Below are positions 46,501 through 56,739 of a DNA stretch of 64,000 nt, one piece after another (within the stretch, counting starts at the first letter, position 1; each line of letters begins with the position of its first letter). The notes below the pieces were generated by a model. That model saw only the letters and a program-made list of their open reading frames with translations, had not been told where the DNA came from and made no database searches. Position numbers and translations under genes: made by a program. The stretch lies in contig JALGQZ010000011.1 of the NCBI GenBank assembly GCA_023105745.1, forward strand, positions 10,998,975 to 11,062,974. Direction: 5' to 3'. This stretch comes from Austropuccinia psidii. Taxonomy: Eukaryota; Basidiomycota; Pucciniomycetes; Pucciniales; Sphaerophragmiaceae.

Positions 46501-48736
46501 CATGATCCCAGCGTAGCTCGATAATGTTTAATGAAAATAAGGCAATACTTAAAACAACATTAAAATCAATAGCAACTTATATATTTAAAAATATATTTAG
46601 CGCTTAATTTGTATGTGTTTTGAATAGAAAATGAGAAAGAATTTAATTTGTTTTTACTACATAATTCATATGTCTTTCTACCCAAGTTTTCAATTTTTCA
46701 ACGCAAAAGCTCAACAAGAATATACAGTTTGAGAGATATACTTACTTGAAGCCTACAATAATCTCTTTTTTTTTCAAACAAAAAAAGTGAGTAGTTAAAC
46801 CCATATCTACAGCTTTACCGTCCGATATTTCTGTAATTATCAAAATAAGTGGCCACAGAATTGACTTTAGAATAAGGCAACAGACTCCTACAGCTATATT
46901 TTGAGGGTTAAGAATATAGACCAGGTATCTTTGACTTACTTGTTCTTAAATACAAATGGATAGGGTCTTGAATGGGAAAGAACTGTAATTGAAATTGCTA
47001 ATTCAAAAAATTGATCAAATTCCTCTTGTAAATTGTAAAAATTTTAAAATTGAATAGTTCGCCTTAATTTTGAGGGTCAAATAATGATATTTTTTGAATC
47101 GTTGATTCTTTTTGATTGTTTTTTGAGGCCTAAACCTTGAGAAAAAATCAAACTTTTCTTTGAAAAAAACTCAAGGAAAATAGCTTTTTTCAAGACCATT
47201 AAATACAATAAAAAGGAATATGTTCTTTAAGAAATCTGATGATTGGGAAAAAGAGTTGTATCTTTTCTCTTTGAGATTTACAGGAAGGACAATTGAACCT
47301 CATAAAGTGGAACCCACTCATTGTAAGCTTCTGATTTTCTTCAATTGACAAAATAAATTGTTAAAAAAATATAATAGGGGTATTTTTTTCTTTTTCTTAT
47401 TGAATAAAAATCCTAAACATAAAAAATATTATCAAGTCAATTCTAATTTTTTGGATTGAGATCTTTTTTTCTACATCTCTGGAAGCTAAAAGTTGATTGA
47501 GTTAAGGAAGGTTGAGCTTGAAATTGGAAAGAGAAAAATATTGGCCAGAATATGAAGTCAGGATGGAAAGAAAGTGACATAGACATATGAAGAGGCAGTT
47601 AGATATATCAGTAAATATGAAGAGAGGATGGTAATGTAGATACAATATAGTATTCATTTATAGCTTGCGTGGAGGGTCTGGGGTTAATTTATCATCATTT
47701 TTTTTCCAACTTCAGCATTTATTTATATTGTACTCAACAGCTATGATGTATCAACTGGTATTGGCATAAGCTTTCCCATCATTTTTCTGACATAAAATAT
47801 TGAAAAATTAACTTTTAAATCACAAATATTTCCCTTTATAGTGATTAAATTCAGAAAATTTCAAATGAAAAAATGTGTATATATTAAATTTTGTTCTTTA
47901 AAATAAAAATAATGTGCGTGATCCGCTCCTCACAAATAATTGAAGTAGTATAATTAAGTTATAGTATCACTTCTTTTTTCAATTCAAAAAAAAAAGAATA
48001 GAAACAGAAAACTCCTTGACAATCGTAAGAAAAACTAAAATAGCTTTATTCCATTTCTATACTCTTTCATTAAAAGAGCTCAAGCAGGAATATATTTTTG
48101 TCAGCCTTTTTGCTTCAGGATATGGATAGTGAGCTCTACTTTTTTCAAAATTGAAAGAACCAAAAGAGTTTCTTTTTCCGGAAGTGTTTCCCTATTTCAT
48201 ATGTTTTATTTCACTAATTTTGCGAAACCGCTACTTAAATTAAATATATATATATATATACATTTTTGGGTTTTGCTTTGTTTTGAAGTGAAAATGTTTT
48301 TTTGTAATTTTTGAGAATAAATATTTCAAAGAACAGAAAATTGAAAAAATTTCTCTTCACTCATTTAATTTTATTAATTAATTTTTTTTTTTCACTCAAG
48401 CAAAAAGTATCAGTTTTTTAAATTCCTATCCATAGTTTCAAAAAAGAGAAATCCAAAATTTATCTCTATTGGTTTTTTAATGAATTGGAAAAAAGACTAT
48501 ACAAATTGTTAAAACAAGGAAGTTGAGAGTGGAAAATAGCTGTAAATATATTGATTACAATTTCTCCTTTGATGGGCTATAATAGCTTGTACTTCTTTTC
48601 ATTTCACAACTATTGGACTTACAGTTATCTATAATAATGTCGTTTTTAAATTAAAATATTAAATGTATCAAATATATTGATCCAAAAAGATGGAGTTGAT
48701 CTTAAAATAGATTTTTCCTAAACTGAAAAATTAACT
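43564..48736. other. AT-rich DNA, no gene seen
   Basis: About 5.2 kb with short open frames of no known family. A run of AT dinucleotides is at about 48242-48262. No coding, tRNA or LTR signature was identified. Confidence 0.55.
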
Positions 48737-48741
48737 CTGAA

Positions 48742-48984
48742 TGTTAGAGTATTCCACCGTTGAAACGGTGCTTTTCCTTTCTACTATTTGTACTTTTCCT
48801 TTAAAATACTTTTCATCGAACAAAAGTAAAAATACTTTTGTGTGTTTTCTTATTGTATATGTTTTACTAAAAAGCACTGTACTCTTTAGTATTTAAAGAG
48901 ACAGTCCTTCGTTGTAACTAACAGTATGAAAATAGAAGATAATAATTCACTAATATCATTGTCGTCGTTATCGTATCCTTAACA
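48742..48984 (+). repeat. Gag-only element 5' LTR
   Basis: Starts TGTTAGAGTATTCCACC, ends TATCCTTAACA. Near its start is a short hairpin (CACCGTT GA AACGGTG, 48755-48770). TATTTAAAG near 48890 may act as a TATA box. Confidence 0.95.
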
Positions 48985-48995
48985 CATTATCAGTA

Positions 48996-49014
48996 CCAAT
49001 TGCTCAGCAATTGG
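48996..49014 (+). repeat. Hairpin just after the 5' LTR
   Basis: CCAATTGC, loop TCA, GCAATTGG: a perfect 8-bp stem starting 12 bases after the LTR. It overlaps or follows the expected primer site region (CATTATCAGTACC), for which no tRNA was assigned. Confidence 0.75.
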
Positions 49015-49101
49015 CACCAATTTTTATTTAAAGTACTCAAGTAATTTCAAAATAAAAATAAAAATAAAAATTATAATAGCTGCTAGAACCCAGAGGAGAA
49101 A

Positions 49102-49393
49102 CCTACTGGCTGAATCACAGAAAACAAATCATTCTACTATTATTCATTCATCGTAAATTTCATGGGAGGAAAGTCCTACTGGTCGTCGTGAATTTCAGGG
49201 GAAGAAGAAGCCTACTGGTCGTCGTAAATTTCAGGGGAAGAAGAATCCTACTGGTCTTCGTATTGCAGGGGAGCAAATCCTACTGGTTTTCTTATTACAG
49301 GGGAGAAAAATCCTACTGGTCATCTTATTTCAGGGGAGTAAATCCTACTGGTCAACCTATTATTCACATATTCCGGGGAAAGTATCCTACTGG
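49102..49393 (+). repeat. Leader repeats with core CCTACTGG
   Basis: The core CCTACTGG starts at 49102, 49175, 49211, 49247, 49279, 49312, 49344 and 49386. Most copies are preceded by CAGGGGA plus a few purines, and most are followed by TCnTC. The last copy ends five bases before the gag ATG. A possible packaging or translation signal; function unknown. Confidence 0.9.
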
Positions 49394-49398
49394 TTAAT

Positions 49399-50136
49399 AT
49401 GTCATCAAAGAATCTGGTCAATCGTCTATTATTGAATTCTGAAAACTACTTCACTTGGGTTATAATGATGGAGTCAGAGCTAGATAATATTGGTGCACTA
49501 TATCTTATCCTAGGCACAGATCAGCAATCACAACAGATACAAGAAAGCCTTAATCGAAAGGCATACAATCTCATCATTCGCAATCTAAATGACAACAATC
49601 TATCATTTGTTTCCAGCATTCTCAACCCAAACCAAAAACGAGATGGACAGATTCTCTGGAAGATTTTGAAAGAAAAACACATGTCAAATGATATATCCAG
49701 CCAAACTTTGGCATTTACCAACTTCAGTCAAGTAAAATTCTCACAAACCCCTAATTTTGTTCAAGAAATTCGAACTGCTGTAAGAAAAATGCGGTTTGTA
49801 GGTTTCAAACTAGAAGAATCGGCACTTATAATAATGTTTTTAAGCAAGTTGCCACCTGAACTTGATTCCTTTGTTTGTGTTATGTCACATGGTTTTCAAA
49901 ATCAAGGTCTGGATTTCATACTCAAGAAGTTAGAGCAAGATCACATACAGTTCAAATTAAATGAAGACAGTCGTGAAGCCACAACTGCATTGTACAGCCA
50001 AAGAAATAAAAGGTATTGTAATTACTGTAAAAAGAAAAGCCACCTGGAAGAATACTGTTGGAAAAAGTATCCTGAGAAGAAACCAGCTAACCTCTTTGCT
50101 CAAGTCGATGAGAATGAGCCATCAATTGCATTCTAA
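49399..50136 (+). CDS. gag: Copia-type Gag, intact
   Basis: 245 residues with an ATG start and TAA stop, no lesions. The body matches the UBN2-type Gag of Copia elements: an N-terminal LLNSENYFTWVIMMESEL pattern, then a helical region (RDGQILWKILKEKHMSND, LSKLPPELDSFVCVMSHGF). One zinc knuckle CNYCKKKSHLEEYC lies near residue 212. This protein should form the particle shell and bind RNA. It starts directly after the leader repeats and ends 28 bases before the 3' LTR. An intact gag in an element with no pol suggests selection for Gag or youth. Confidence 0.93.
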   Translation: MSSKNLVNRLLLNSENYFTWVIMMESELDNIGALYLILGTDQQSQQIQESLNRKAYNLIIRNLNDNNLSFVSSILNPNQKRDGQILWKILKEKHMSNDISSQTLAFTNFSQVKFSQTPNFVQEIRTAVRKMRFVGFKLEESALIIMFLSKLPPELDSFVCVMSHGFQNQGLDFILKKLEQDHIQFKLNEDSREATTALYSQRNKRYCNYCKKKSHLEEYCWKKYPEKKPANLFAQVDENEPSIAF

Positions 50137-50150
50137 CTTGCACCGTCTCA

Positions 50151-50164
50151 ACAGTGAGGGGGTG
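50151..50164 (+). other. Polypurine tract of gag-only element
   Basis: CAGTGAGGGGGTG-like purine-rich stretch directly before the 3' LTR. Confidence 0.7.
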
Positions 50165-50407
50165 TGTTAGAGTATTCCACCGTTGAAATGGTGCTTTTCC
50201 TTTCTACTATTTGTACTTTTCCTTTAAAATACTTTTCATCGAACAAAAGTAAAAATACTTTTGCGTGTTTTCTTATTGTATATGTTTTACTAAAAAGCAC
50301 TGTACTCTTTAGTATTTAAAGAGACAGTCCTTCGTTGTAACTAACAGTATGAAAATAGAAGATAATAATTCACTAATATCATCGTCGTCATTATCGTATC
50401 CTTAACA
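50165..50407 (+). repeat. Gag-only element 3' LTR
   Basis: 243 bp; four C/T or G/A differences from the 5' LTR. Confidence 0.95.
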
Positions 50408-50412
50408 CTGAA

Positions 50413-51299
50413 AAGGGCGTTTCATATTGAATAAGAAATATTTGGGATATATTTTTCAATGAAAAAAGTTAATAATTGACTGATTTAACCTTTTCAGAAT
50501 ATTTCTATTAAGTAAAACCTGCATGATTGGAGAATATTCATCCATTTACTTTGTAGGACTGTCCTATGAGATTATTTATAATATTGCTATTAATCAAGCA
50601 TACTATAATTTTCTCACGATATATAATCTAATAAATATAAAATTCTTAATTATTTCTTTTAAATACTCTATATTACTCAAGAATAAAACTTATTAAGCTA
50701 ATGCAGAATTATTTTAATTAATAATGCTCTCAAAAGGCATTATTATGAATTCTTGAAGAAAACATCAAAAATTAGAATAAGATTTTGTGAGCTTAATAAA
50801 TCACTGACTAGTATTTTATATAAAGGGTGTTTGTAAACACACATAAGCTTTCAGTAAGAGCACATGAGTGACCCATTTTTTTTAAAAAAATTTCTCAGGC
50901 TCAGTTTTGAGCATTTTTGTCATTTTTTCCAACATCGGATCTCAATATCCTCAAATGTTTTGGTTTTTTTTCCAAATTTCTCAAATTTGGCCAATTTGTC
51001 AAAATGGAGTTTTTTTACGAAATTCATTAAATATGTTCCCACTCATTTTTTTTAAAAATGAAGGGTTCAATCTTGACAATGAAAAACTAGAGCCCATAGT
51101 TTTGGGGAATTTTTTTGGAGGGACAAGTAAAGGCTCAAAAGAGGGTTTTTTCATGTTTTTAATATGACTATTTTAAAGTAAAAAAGTGCCACATTTTTGA
51201 TAAAAAATGAGACTGAGGTGGGATTTAAGCAATAAGTAAGACTTAGGAGGGGGATAAATCCCATATATTGTATATACAAAAATCAATCAATCTCAATCA
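50413..51299. other. AT-rich DNA beside the MULE
   Basis: No gene seen. From about 50820 the sequence changes character (long T runs, TTTTTGTCATTTTTTCC, many AAATT words) and may include the 3' end of the MULE. GTGTTTGTAAACAC at 50827-50840 is a small palindrome. Confidence 0.5.
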
Positions 51300-51907
51300 A
51301 CCTGCAAAATAGTTGGTTTTTTCTGAGGGGGGAGGAAGATTGGACAAATGTAACATCCTGTGTTTCTTAAGTTTATCTTTTGATCCCAGGGCTTGTAGTT
51401 GGGAATTAAATTCTCAATTAACAGTAATGGGGGGACTGGATAAATTTTATAAATGATGATATCAAATGGGACAAAATGAGAACAGTTATCCAAAAAGCAG
51501 CTGAAAATGGGTGGATTATCATTTGGAAGAAAGAAATAAGGGAAAAAGAGAAAGATTGGGCGGTTGAATAAAAGTAAACAGGTGTTTTATACTTATTTGA
51601 AATTGGATCACCTATATCAGGCATGGGCATCCACTTGCTCTTTGGAGCTTGTCCAACATCTTCATACCACTCAATTCTGTCTAAATAAAGGTTTACTGAG
51701 GGAATCAGAGTGTTCATGGCTTCATAAAGGTCTTCAATCTTTTTGAATTTCTTCATCCAAGTTAACTCTGAAATGGGCCCATTGATATTCAGTCTTGTAA
51801 ATTTAGTGGGATACTGTTCTGTAGCCACAGTTTCTATCACCCTGGAAATTGATGGGATTGAAGGTGTATTTCAATAAAAACTTGTGCAAGTCTTCTGAGC
51901 CAGGTAC

Positions 51908-51985
51908 CTGGTAGAATTTGGTCAAAAAATGAATAAATATTCAAATAAACAAAAGAATATACAATAAAAATAATCAGAAACTCAC
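51908..51985 (-). other. MULE intron near the OTU domain
   Basis: 78 nt: donor GTGAGTTT, acceptor ATTCTACCAG. The downstream exon is open straight into the OTU catalytic Cys motif, which supports it. Confidence 0.65.
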
Positions 51986-52743
51986 AAAGAGCTTGGAGCA
52001 TTTGTTGCTTGTGTGATAGTTTCTTTGACAATGCTCACAGCCCAGGTAAGCTAATTCATATATCCTCAAACTTCTGGCAGGCTTTTGGGAGTTTCTTTGT
52101 GAGGTTTTGCTACCTATTTCCAACTGTCTGGACCTTCTAAGGGTGACTCCTTATTTTCCATATACATTTAATTCAGTTTCTGAGGGTACTGAATCTGATG
52201 AGCTTATTGATTTTGATAATGAGGGCTCAAAATAAGTTAATAAGAAAAAAATAAGAATTTTAAATTCAAAAATCCTCACAGGCAAACTTGAATTCCACTG
52301 AGAACGGAAGTCTGATATCTGAAGCCTTTATTGCTTGGGAAATGGCTTTTGAGTCTTATTCTTGCAAGGAATGCCTTTTGTTGGTGCATTTTGAATTGGG
52401 AGGAAATTTGATTTTGAAATTTCAAACACCATCTGAAAGGCATAATGTGACACCTTGCCATTGAGAGCACAGATGTGTGGAGGAAAATTAGAGCCCTAAC
52501 TACCTCCAGGAGGGTACCAGTGGACCTTTGGAGCCAAAGTTTAACCATGGCATGGGCACCTTCAACTATTGAGGTGGAGCTCACAACCAGGTGGCAATGG
52601 TGGTTGGCCCAGGCTTTCACATAATAGTCCTTTAGAGGAAGCCAGTTATTTTCCAAATATTGCAAGACGTCAGAATTTTTAACTTTCTTCTGAAGCTTCT
52701 TCCAGTTTTCTTTAAAATACTTTTTAGTGGACAATTAAATAAC

Positions 52744-52815
52744 CTGAGAATTGAATCCCAATTTCATTAATAAAAACAATAACAAGAATAAAAGTGAAAG
52801 TAAAAATTATATTAC
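52744..52815 (-). other. MULE internal intron
   Basis: 72 nt: donor GTAATA after ATCAA, acceptor TTCAATTCTCAG. It separates a GPWNQ-like block from STKKYFKENWKKLQ, which are normally close together in this transposase family. Confidence 0.65.
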
Positions 52816-53880
52816 TTGATTCCAAAGGCCCATAAAAATTTTCAAAATCCGTGCCATGACCAATTTTCTTCATGCATTATTAAGATACATATTTATTGAT
52901 GTCCCAAATGCATAAAATGACTTGTGAGTCTGGGAAGAGCTTCTTGAGAGAGTTTTTTTAAGGCCAAATCCCTGTCAATAACAATGACTGGAGGGGTAAC
53001 AATATTGGTGTTGTTGAGGACTTTTTCTAAGTATTGACTGAATTCCCAAGTATATGGGGGTTGAGTTTCATTCTTTGTTAAACAAAAAGCCCCAGAACAG
53101 GTCTTATGGGTTGATCTGAATCCAAAAATATGAACAAGAGGCATTTTCTACCCATTGGGTTTATAAGTACAATACATAAGAATGACATGAGGAAATCCAT
53201 GGAGAAGTTTTATGGCAAGGGGGTGAGTGAAAAAAAAGGAGGTAAAGTGTCCCTCAGAATCCCTTGAAGAGGACCACACAAAATTTGTTTCTTTGAGGGT
53301 TTCAATAAGAGCATCAATGGGCGTTCTTCCTTGCAGTTTGTCTTTGTTTATTTTATTGACTTGGTTTTAAATTTCTTGAAGAATTACAGGCCTTTAAGAC
53401 TCTCTCTGGCTGCATAATTAGGCCGGAATTTTCCTTGGCATCAGCATTAATTCAGACATTTGAGAAATGCAAGATTTTTCTTGCTCATTGAATTTCCTAA
53501 AAGCAGGATTTGCCATGATATTTTCATTGGCCTCATGGCTGTGTTCAGGACTTTTGACTTTAAGAGTCCAAGTGGTACTCTTGGCATATTTTCTGGCATA
53601 GAGTCTAAATTGATAGTCAAGCTTTCTTGAAGTTACTGTTTTGGAAGAGTTTTTGTTGAGATTTGGGATACCAGACCTGTTACAATGTATTTAAATTTGG
53701 TTCTGGGTCATTTTGGACCTCAAGGTGGACACAGAATACCCCTGAGCCTTGGAAAAATTACATGAATGCTTCCAAAGAAGCTAAAGGGGCTGAAATTCAC
53801 CTTCAGTGGGGGGTTGAAGCATTATGGAGTGAAAAATATGTATAAATTTGAACAAAAAGAGGAATTTGGGAATTTGGAAT

Positions 53881-54429
53881 GAGGAAAGAAGCATTTGAAA
53901 TGTGAAAAAGAAGTGATAAAAGGTGTGAAAAATCAAAAGACATGGGTAAAGCTGAAATTAAGTGGTTAAAATGTGGGATTAATAGATGAGGGAAGCTCAA
54001 AAATTGAAATTTTAGAGGCTTGGAACCAGGTTTTTGGGGAGGAAGATGCAGTCTTTATGGGAAAAAAAGAAAACAGTGTGAAAAGCTTTACAAGAAAGCT
54101 TTTTTATGCTGTTTTAAAAAAAAATATTGTTTGGGGGGATAATGTAGATTATTTGGGTGTTTGGTCTTTTTTTGGGGGGATGTGCAAAAAAATGAAACAA
54201 TTGGGTTAGAGGGGTTTTTTGGGGAAAAAACCTTCTTTTGCCAGGTTTTGGCCTAATACACATTTTTTGGCGTTTCCTTTTTAATTAAAAATGGGCACAG
54301 GGAACCCCTTATGTTTTTCAACCAGAATTATTAAATGGTTTTACCAATACCCTAAATAAACTGTGAAATTAGCTTCATTGTGATTTTCTGGATTATTTGT
54401 GGATTAGAAAAATCAAAATTTGATATAAT
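53881..54429. other. Purine-biased spacer upstream of MULE
   Basis: No gene seen. 53840-54240 is strikingly rich in A and G on the plus strand, hence C and T on the MULE sense strand, consistent with a fungal promoter or 5' UTR. Runs such as TTTTTTTGGGGGGA occur near 54170. Confidence 0.5.
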
Positions 54430-55277
54430 GTTGTAATGCAACAGTAATAGCTAGAACACTCTTGGTGAAAGCTGTACTATTTAATATCATGTCTTTCTGG
54501 GTTCTTTGAAATATAAAATTATGTTATAATTATTGAATAACTAATTGATTACTTATATTATTAAATATTTAATCATTTAATTGAATGATAATGATGAATA
54601 ATGACAAAGAAAGCAATAGTAGGATTCTTCAAGGTCTAAAACAATTCACATAATCATGCAATGAATATAACTGAAAAAAAGATGGGCAAGGAAGGAATTT
54701 CTCTATTTAGATGAATATTTAAATCACTTGTTTTCATGTAAAATTATTAAAATTAGTTAATCAAGTGATTTTAAATGGCTCTCAATAGATTTATGATTAA
54801 TAAATGAAGAACTTATATGAGCCAATATTCTTTTCTTTAGAAAATAATATGATTTCTTAGAATTTATCACCTCTTTTGGACCTTTAATAACAACCTGTAG
54901 TCTCTTTGATTTTGTGAATATTCAGTTTTCATGTGGAATCCTCAAAAATGAGCTGTAAGTCAACATTTTGATTAAAATGATGAATTCATAATATTTCATA
55001 TCCTTATTGTTTATTATTATATTTCAAATTGGTCCTTAATGTTTCAAAAAATTCATAAATAATTGTATTTTTAAAGAATTTTTGAAATTTTACCTTATTT
55101 TTTATATAGTGCAAGTGAATAGTATAATTTCAGGTGATTTCCATGAGATCATTCTATCAATCCGAGTTGCAAAAGTATTTTAATTACTTTTTCTTGGTTT
55201 ATCCAAGGAATATCATTAACCATGGACATTGTTACAGGAGTCATGCTTTCTCATCACCATCTTTTCATATTGAAATA
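54430..55277 (-). repeat. Fragment of an old LTR (fourth family)
   Basis: Collinear with the solo LTR at 59656-61558: CATGTGGAATCCTCAAAAATG near 54930 matches CACATGGAATCATCAAAAATG near 60545, and the later CATTAACCATGG...GGAGTC block also matches. It is cut off where the element D LTR begins at 55278, so D probably inserted into it. The left limit is approximate. Confidence 0.6.
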
Positions 55278-56712
55278 TGTCAGGCTTAGTCTATCATGAG
55301 GTTATAAAAAGACAATTTAAAGCTTTAACTATGACTTTGAAAAGGTGAAATTTCTGTTAAATATGTTCAAGATGATAATAAGGGTTTAAAAATGAAGTAT
55401 TAAGGGCTTTACTATTAAGAGATAGTGGTGGTGAGCACTATTGAAAGCCTGGGGTTCAGCTTTATCCATTGGTTTATTATAAGAAGAGACTACAATAATT
55501 GAAGTTATAATTATACATTGTTATTTCCAAGGGTAAAACTGTTTTGGACAGTTTTACTATGTAGAAATTTAAGATCAGGATGCGGAAACCTTTTCTGGTG
55601 GAGAAAAGGCCTCCTTTTTTCCTGAAATGGGGTCAAATGGCCCTCTGGACCATCCACCTAGAGGAAGTGAATGGCTTTTCAGTTCAGGGTCCTAGATTGT
55701 GGTTTCCACATGGCCTGTATACTCTGTATTGGCCTCAATGTAGCTTTGAAACCACATCTAGGCAGTTTTCACCAATACAGGGTGAAGATTTTCATCTGGG
55801 GAGCACACAGACCTCTTCTGACATGTATTACACATAGAATGCTGTACAACACCTGTATGGGACCCCAGTATTGAATGAAATATGAGGTATTGAAGTATAA
55901 GAATTCTTCTTTGTCTGTTTAACACCTCATAATAATGGTATGGGATATTATGCTACAGAAAAGGTGTATTGGTCCAATTGTGGGATTTTAACATTAAAAC
56001 TGCTATACCTTTATCAGTTTTTGAGATATAGAGATAAAATTTGGTTCATTGTATAGCCCCTGATGATATCTACAGAATGGTATCTGATTTGGTATGGGTG
56101 GCAAGAACTATGGAAAAGTTCTGCCATGTACAAGTTTTGTTATTCAGATGTATGACTTTCTCAATATCTGTATGGAGCTTGTTTTCTCTATAACCTTTAT
56201 TCTAGATGGGATATGAGGAAATGGAAGGCACTATCAGATCTAGCTGATTGTTCTCTTTCTAAAAAGACACCACTTAAAGTATCTCACACTAAACCTGTAG
56301 AAGCTAGATGGTATGTGAATATTTTGTTCACCCTTATTTCACCTTATTTTGGCCATAAAATCCGTAATTGTGGTGTTAGCTCAATTTGGCTAGTACCATT
56401 GGATAGCCCTGTCTTAGAGATTAATTTTGTATACCCATTTGGTGGGGTTAAGCCTCTTCCTCTGGATTTAAGATGAGGGGTGAAAATTAAGGTTCATGCT
56501 CAGCTACAACTTTCAGCAGGAATAACTTTGTTATTCTCTGTCCTATGATGATGGGACTTGTGTATTTGGAAAGTGGTGGTTTTCCTCTTTATTTTGATTC
56601 CTTTTGGGATGTTTTGGCTCAGCTCCATGTTTTGGTGGTATCTTAGCTTTACCAATGGTTTATGGTGTTTGGCTGTCATGCTTCTGCTCTGGGTTTGAGT
56701 CACAGGCTGACA
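55278..56712 (-). repeat. Element D 3' LTR
   Basis: 1435 bp. On the minus strand it starts TGTCAGCCTGTGACTC after a polypurine tract and ends AGACTAAGCCTGACA. Homologous to the element A LTR (for example AAATACACAAnTCCCATCATC in both). Confidence 0.92.
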
Positions 56713-56714
56713 TA

Positions 56715-56724
56715 CCCTCCCTCC
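56715..56724 (-). other. Polypurine tract of element D
   Basis: Minus-strand GGAGGGAGGG two bases before the LTR. Confidence 0.85.
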
Positions 56725-56739
56725 AAAAAAGGCTCATCA

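Larger units (their letters stand above)
48742..50407 (+). mobile_element. Gag-only Copia-type LTR element
   Basis: 1666 bp, complete, with 243-bp LTRs at both ends and a perfect 5-bp duplication CTGAA (48737-48741 and 50408-50412). Inside are a leader with a hairpin and tandem repeats, one intact gag gene and a polypurine tract. Protease, integrase and reverse transcriptase are absent, so it must borrow enzymes from an autonomous Copia partner not seen here. The layout matches the gag-containing non-autonomous class (TR-GAG) described from plants. LTRs differ at four sites, all transitions, so insertion is fairly recent. Confidence 0.93.
51300..53880 (-). pseudogene. MULE transposase fused to OTU-like protease, broken
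   Basis: Mutator-like transposase pieces appear in order on the minus strand. A FAR1-type N-terminal part (SPEHSHEANENIMANPAFRK near 53540, DKLQGRTPIDALIETLK near 53330) comes first. The core follows with CTYKPNG-stop-KMPLVHIFGF near 53150 and VIVIDRDLAL near 52960, then WLPLKDYYVKAWANHHCHL and STSIVEGAHAMVK near 52560-52640. A cysteine-rich stretch LGCEHCQRNYHTSNKC is near 52010. The C-terminus is OTU-like: GDRNCGYRTVS with Cys codon 51827-51829, KWMPMPDIGDPISNKYK near 51620, and SHFVPF with His codon 51476-51478. The first catalytic Asp of the transposase is Tyr (53172-53174), and several stops and frameshifts exist, so it is dead. Confidence 0.85.

Noticed and set aside
48242..48262. AT dinucleotide run
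   Set aside because: Ordinary microsatellite in AT-rich DNA.
49102..49393. CRISPR-like array
   Set aside because: Repeats are short, spacers are themselves repeated, and the context is a eukaryotic retroelement leader.
49188..49397. 69-codon frame in the leader of the gag-only element
   Set aside because: It is the translation of the CCTACTGG repeats, in a different frame from Gag, with repeated short words and no domain.
50819..54330. Terminal inverted repeats of the MULE
   Set aside because: Only scattered similarity (ACATAAG and a CCCATTTTT block) between about 50830-50880 and 54285-54325 in inverse orientation, and no duplication. Too weak to claim.
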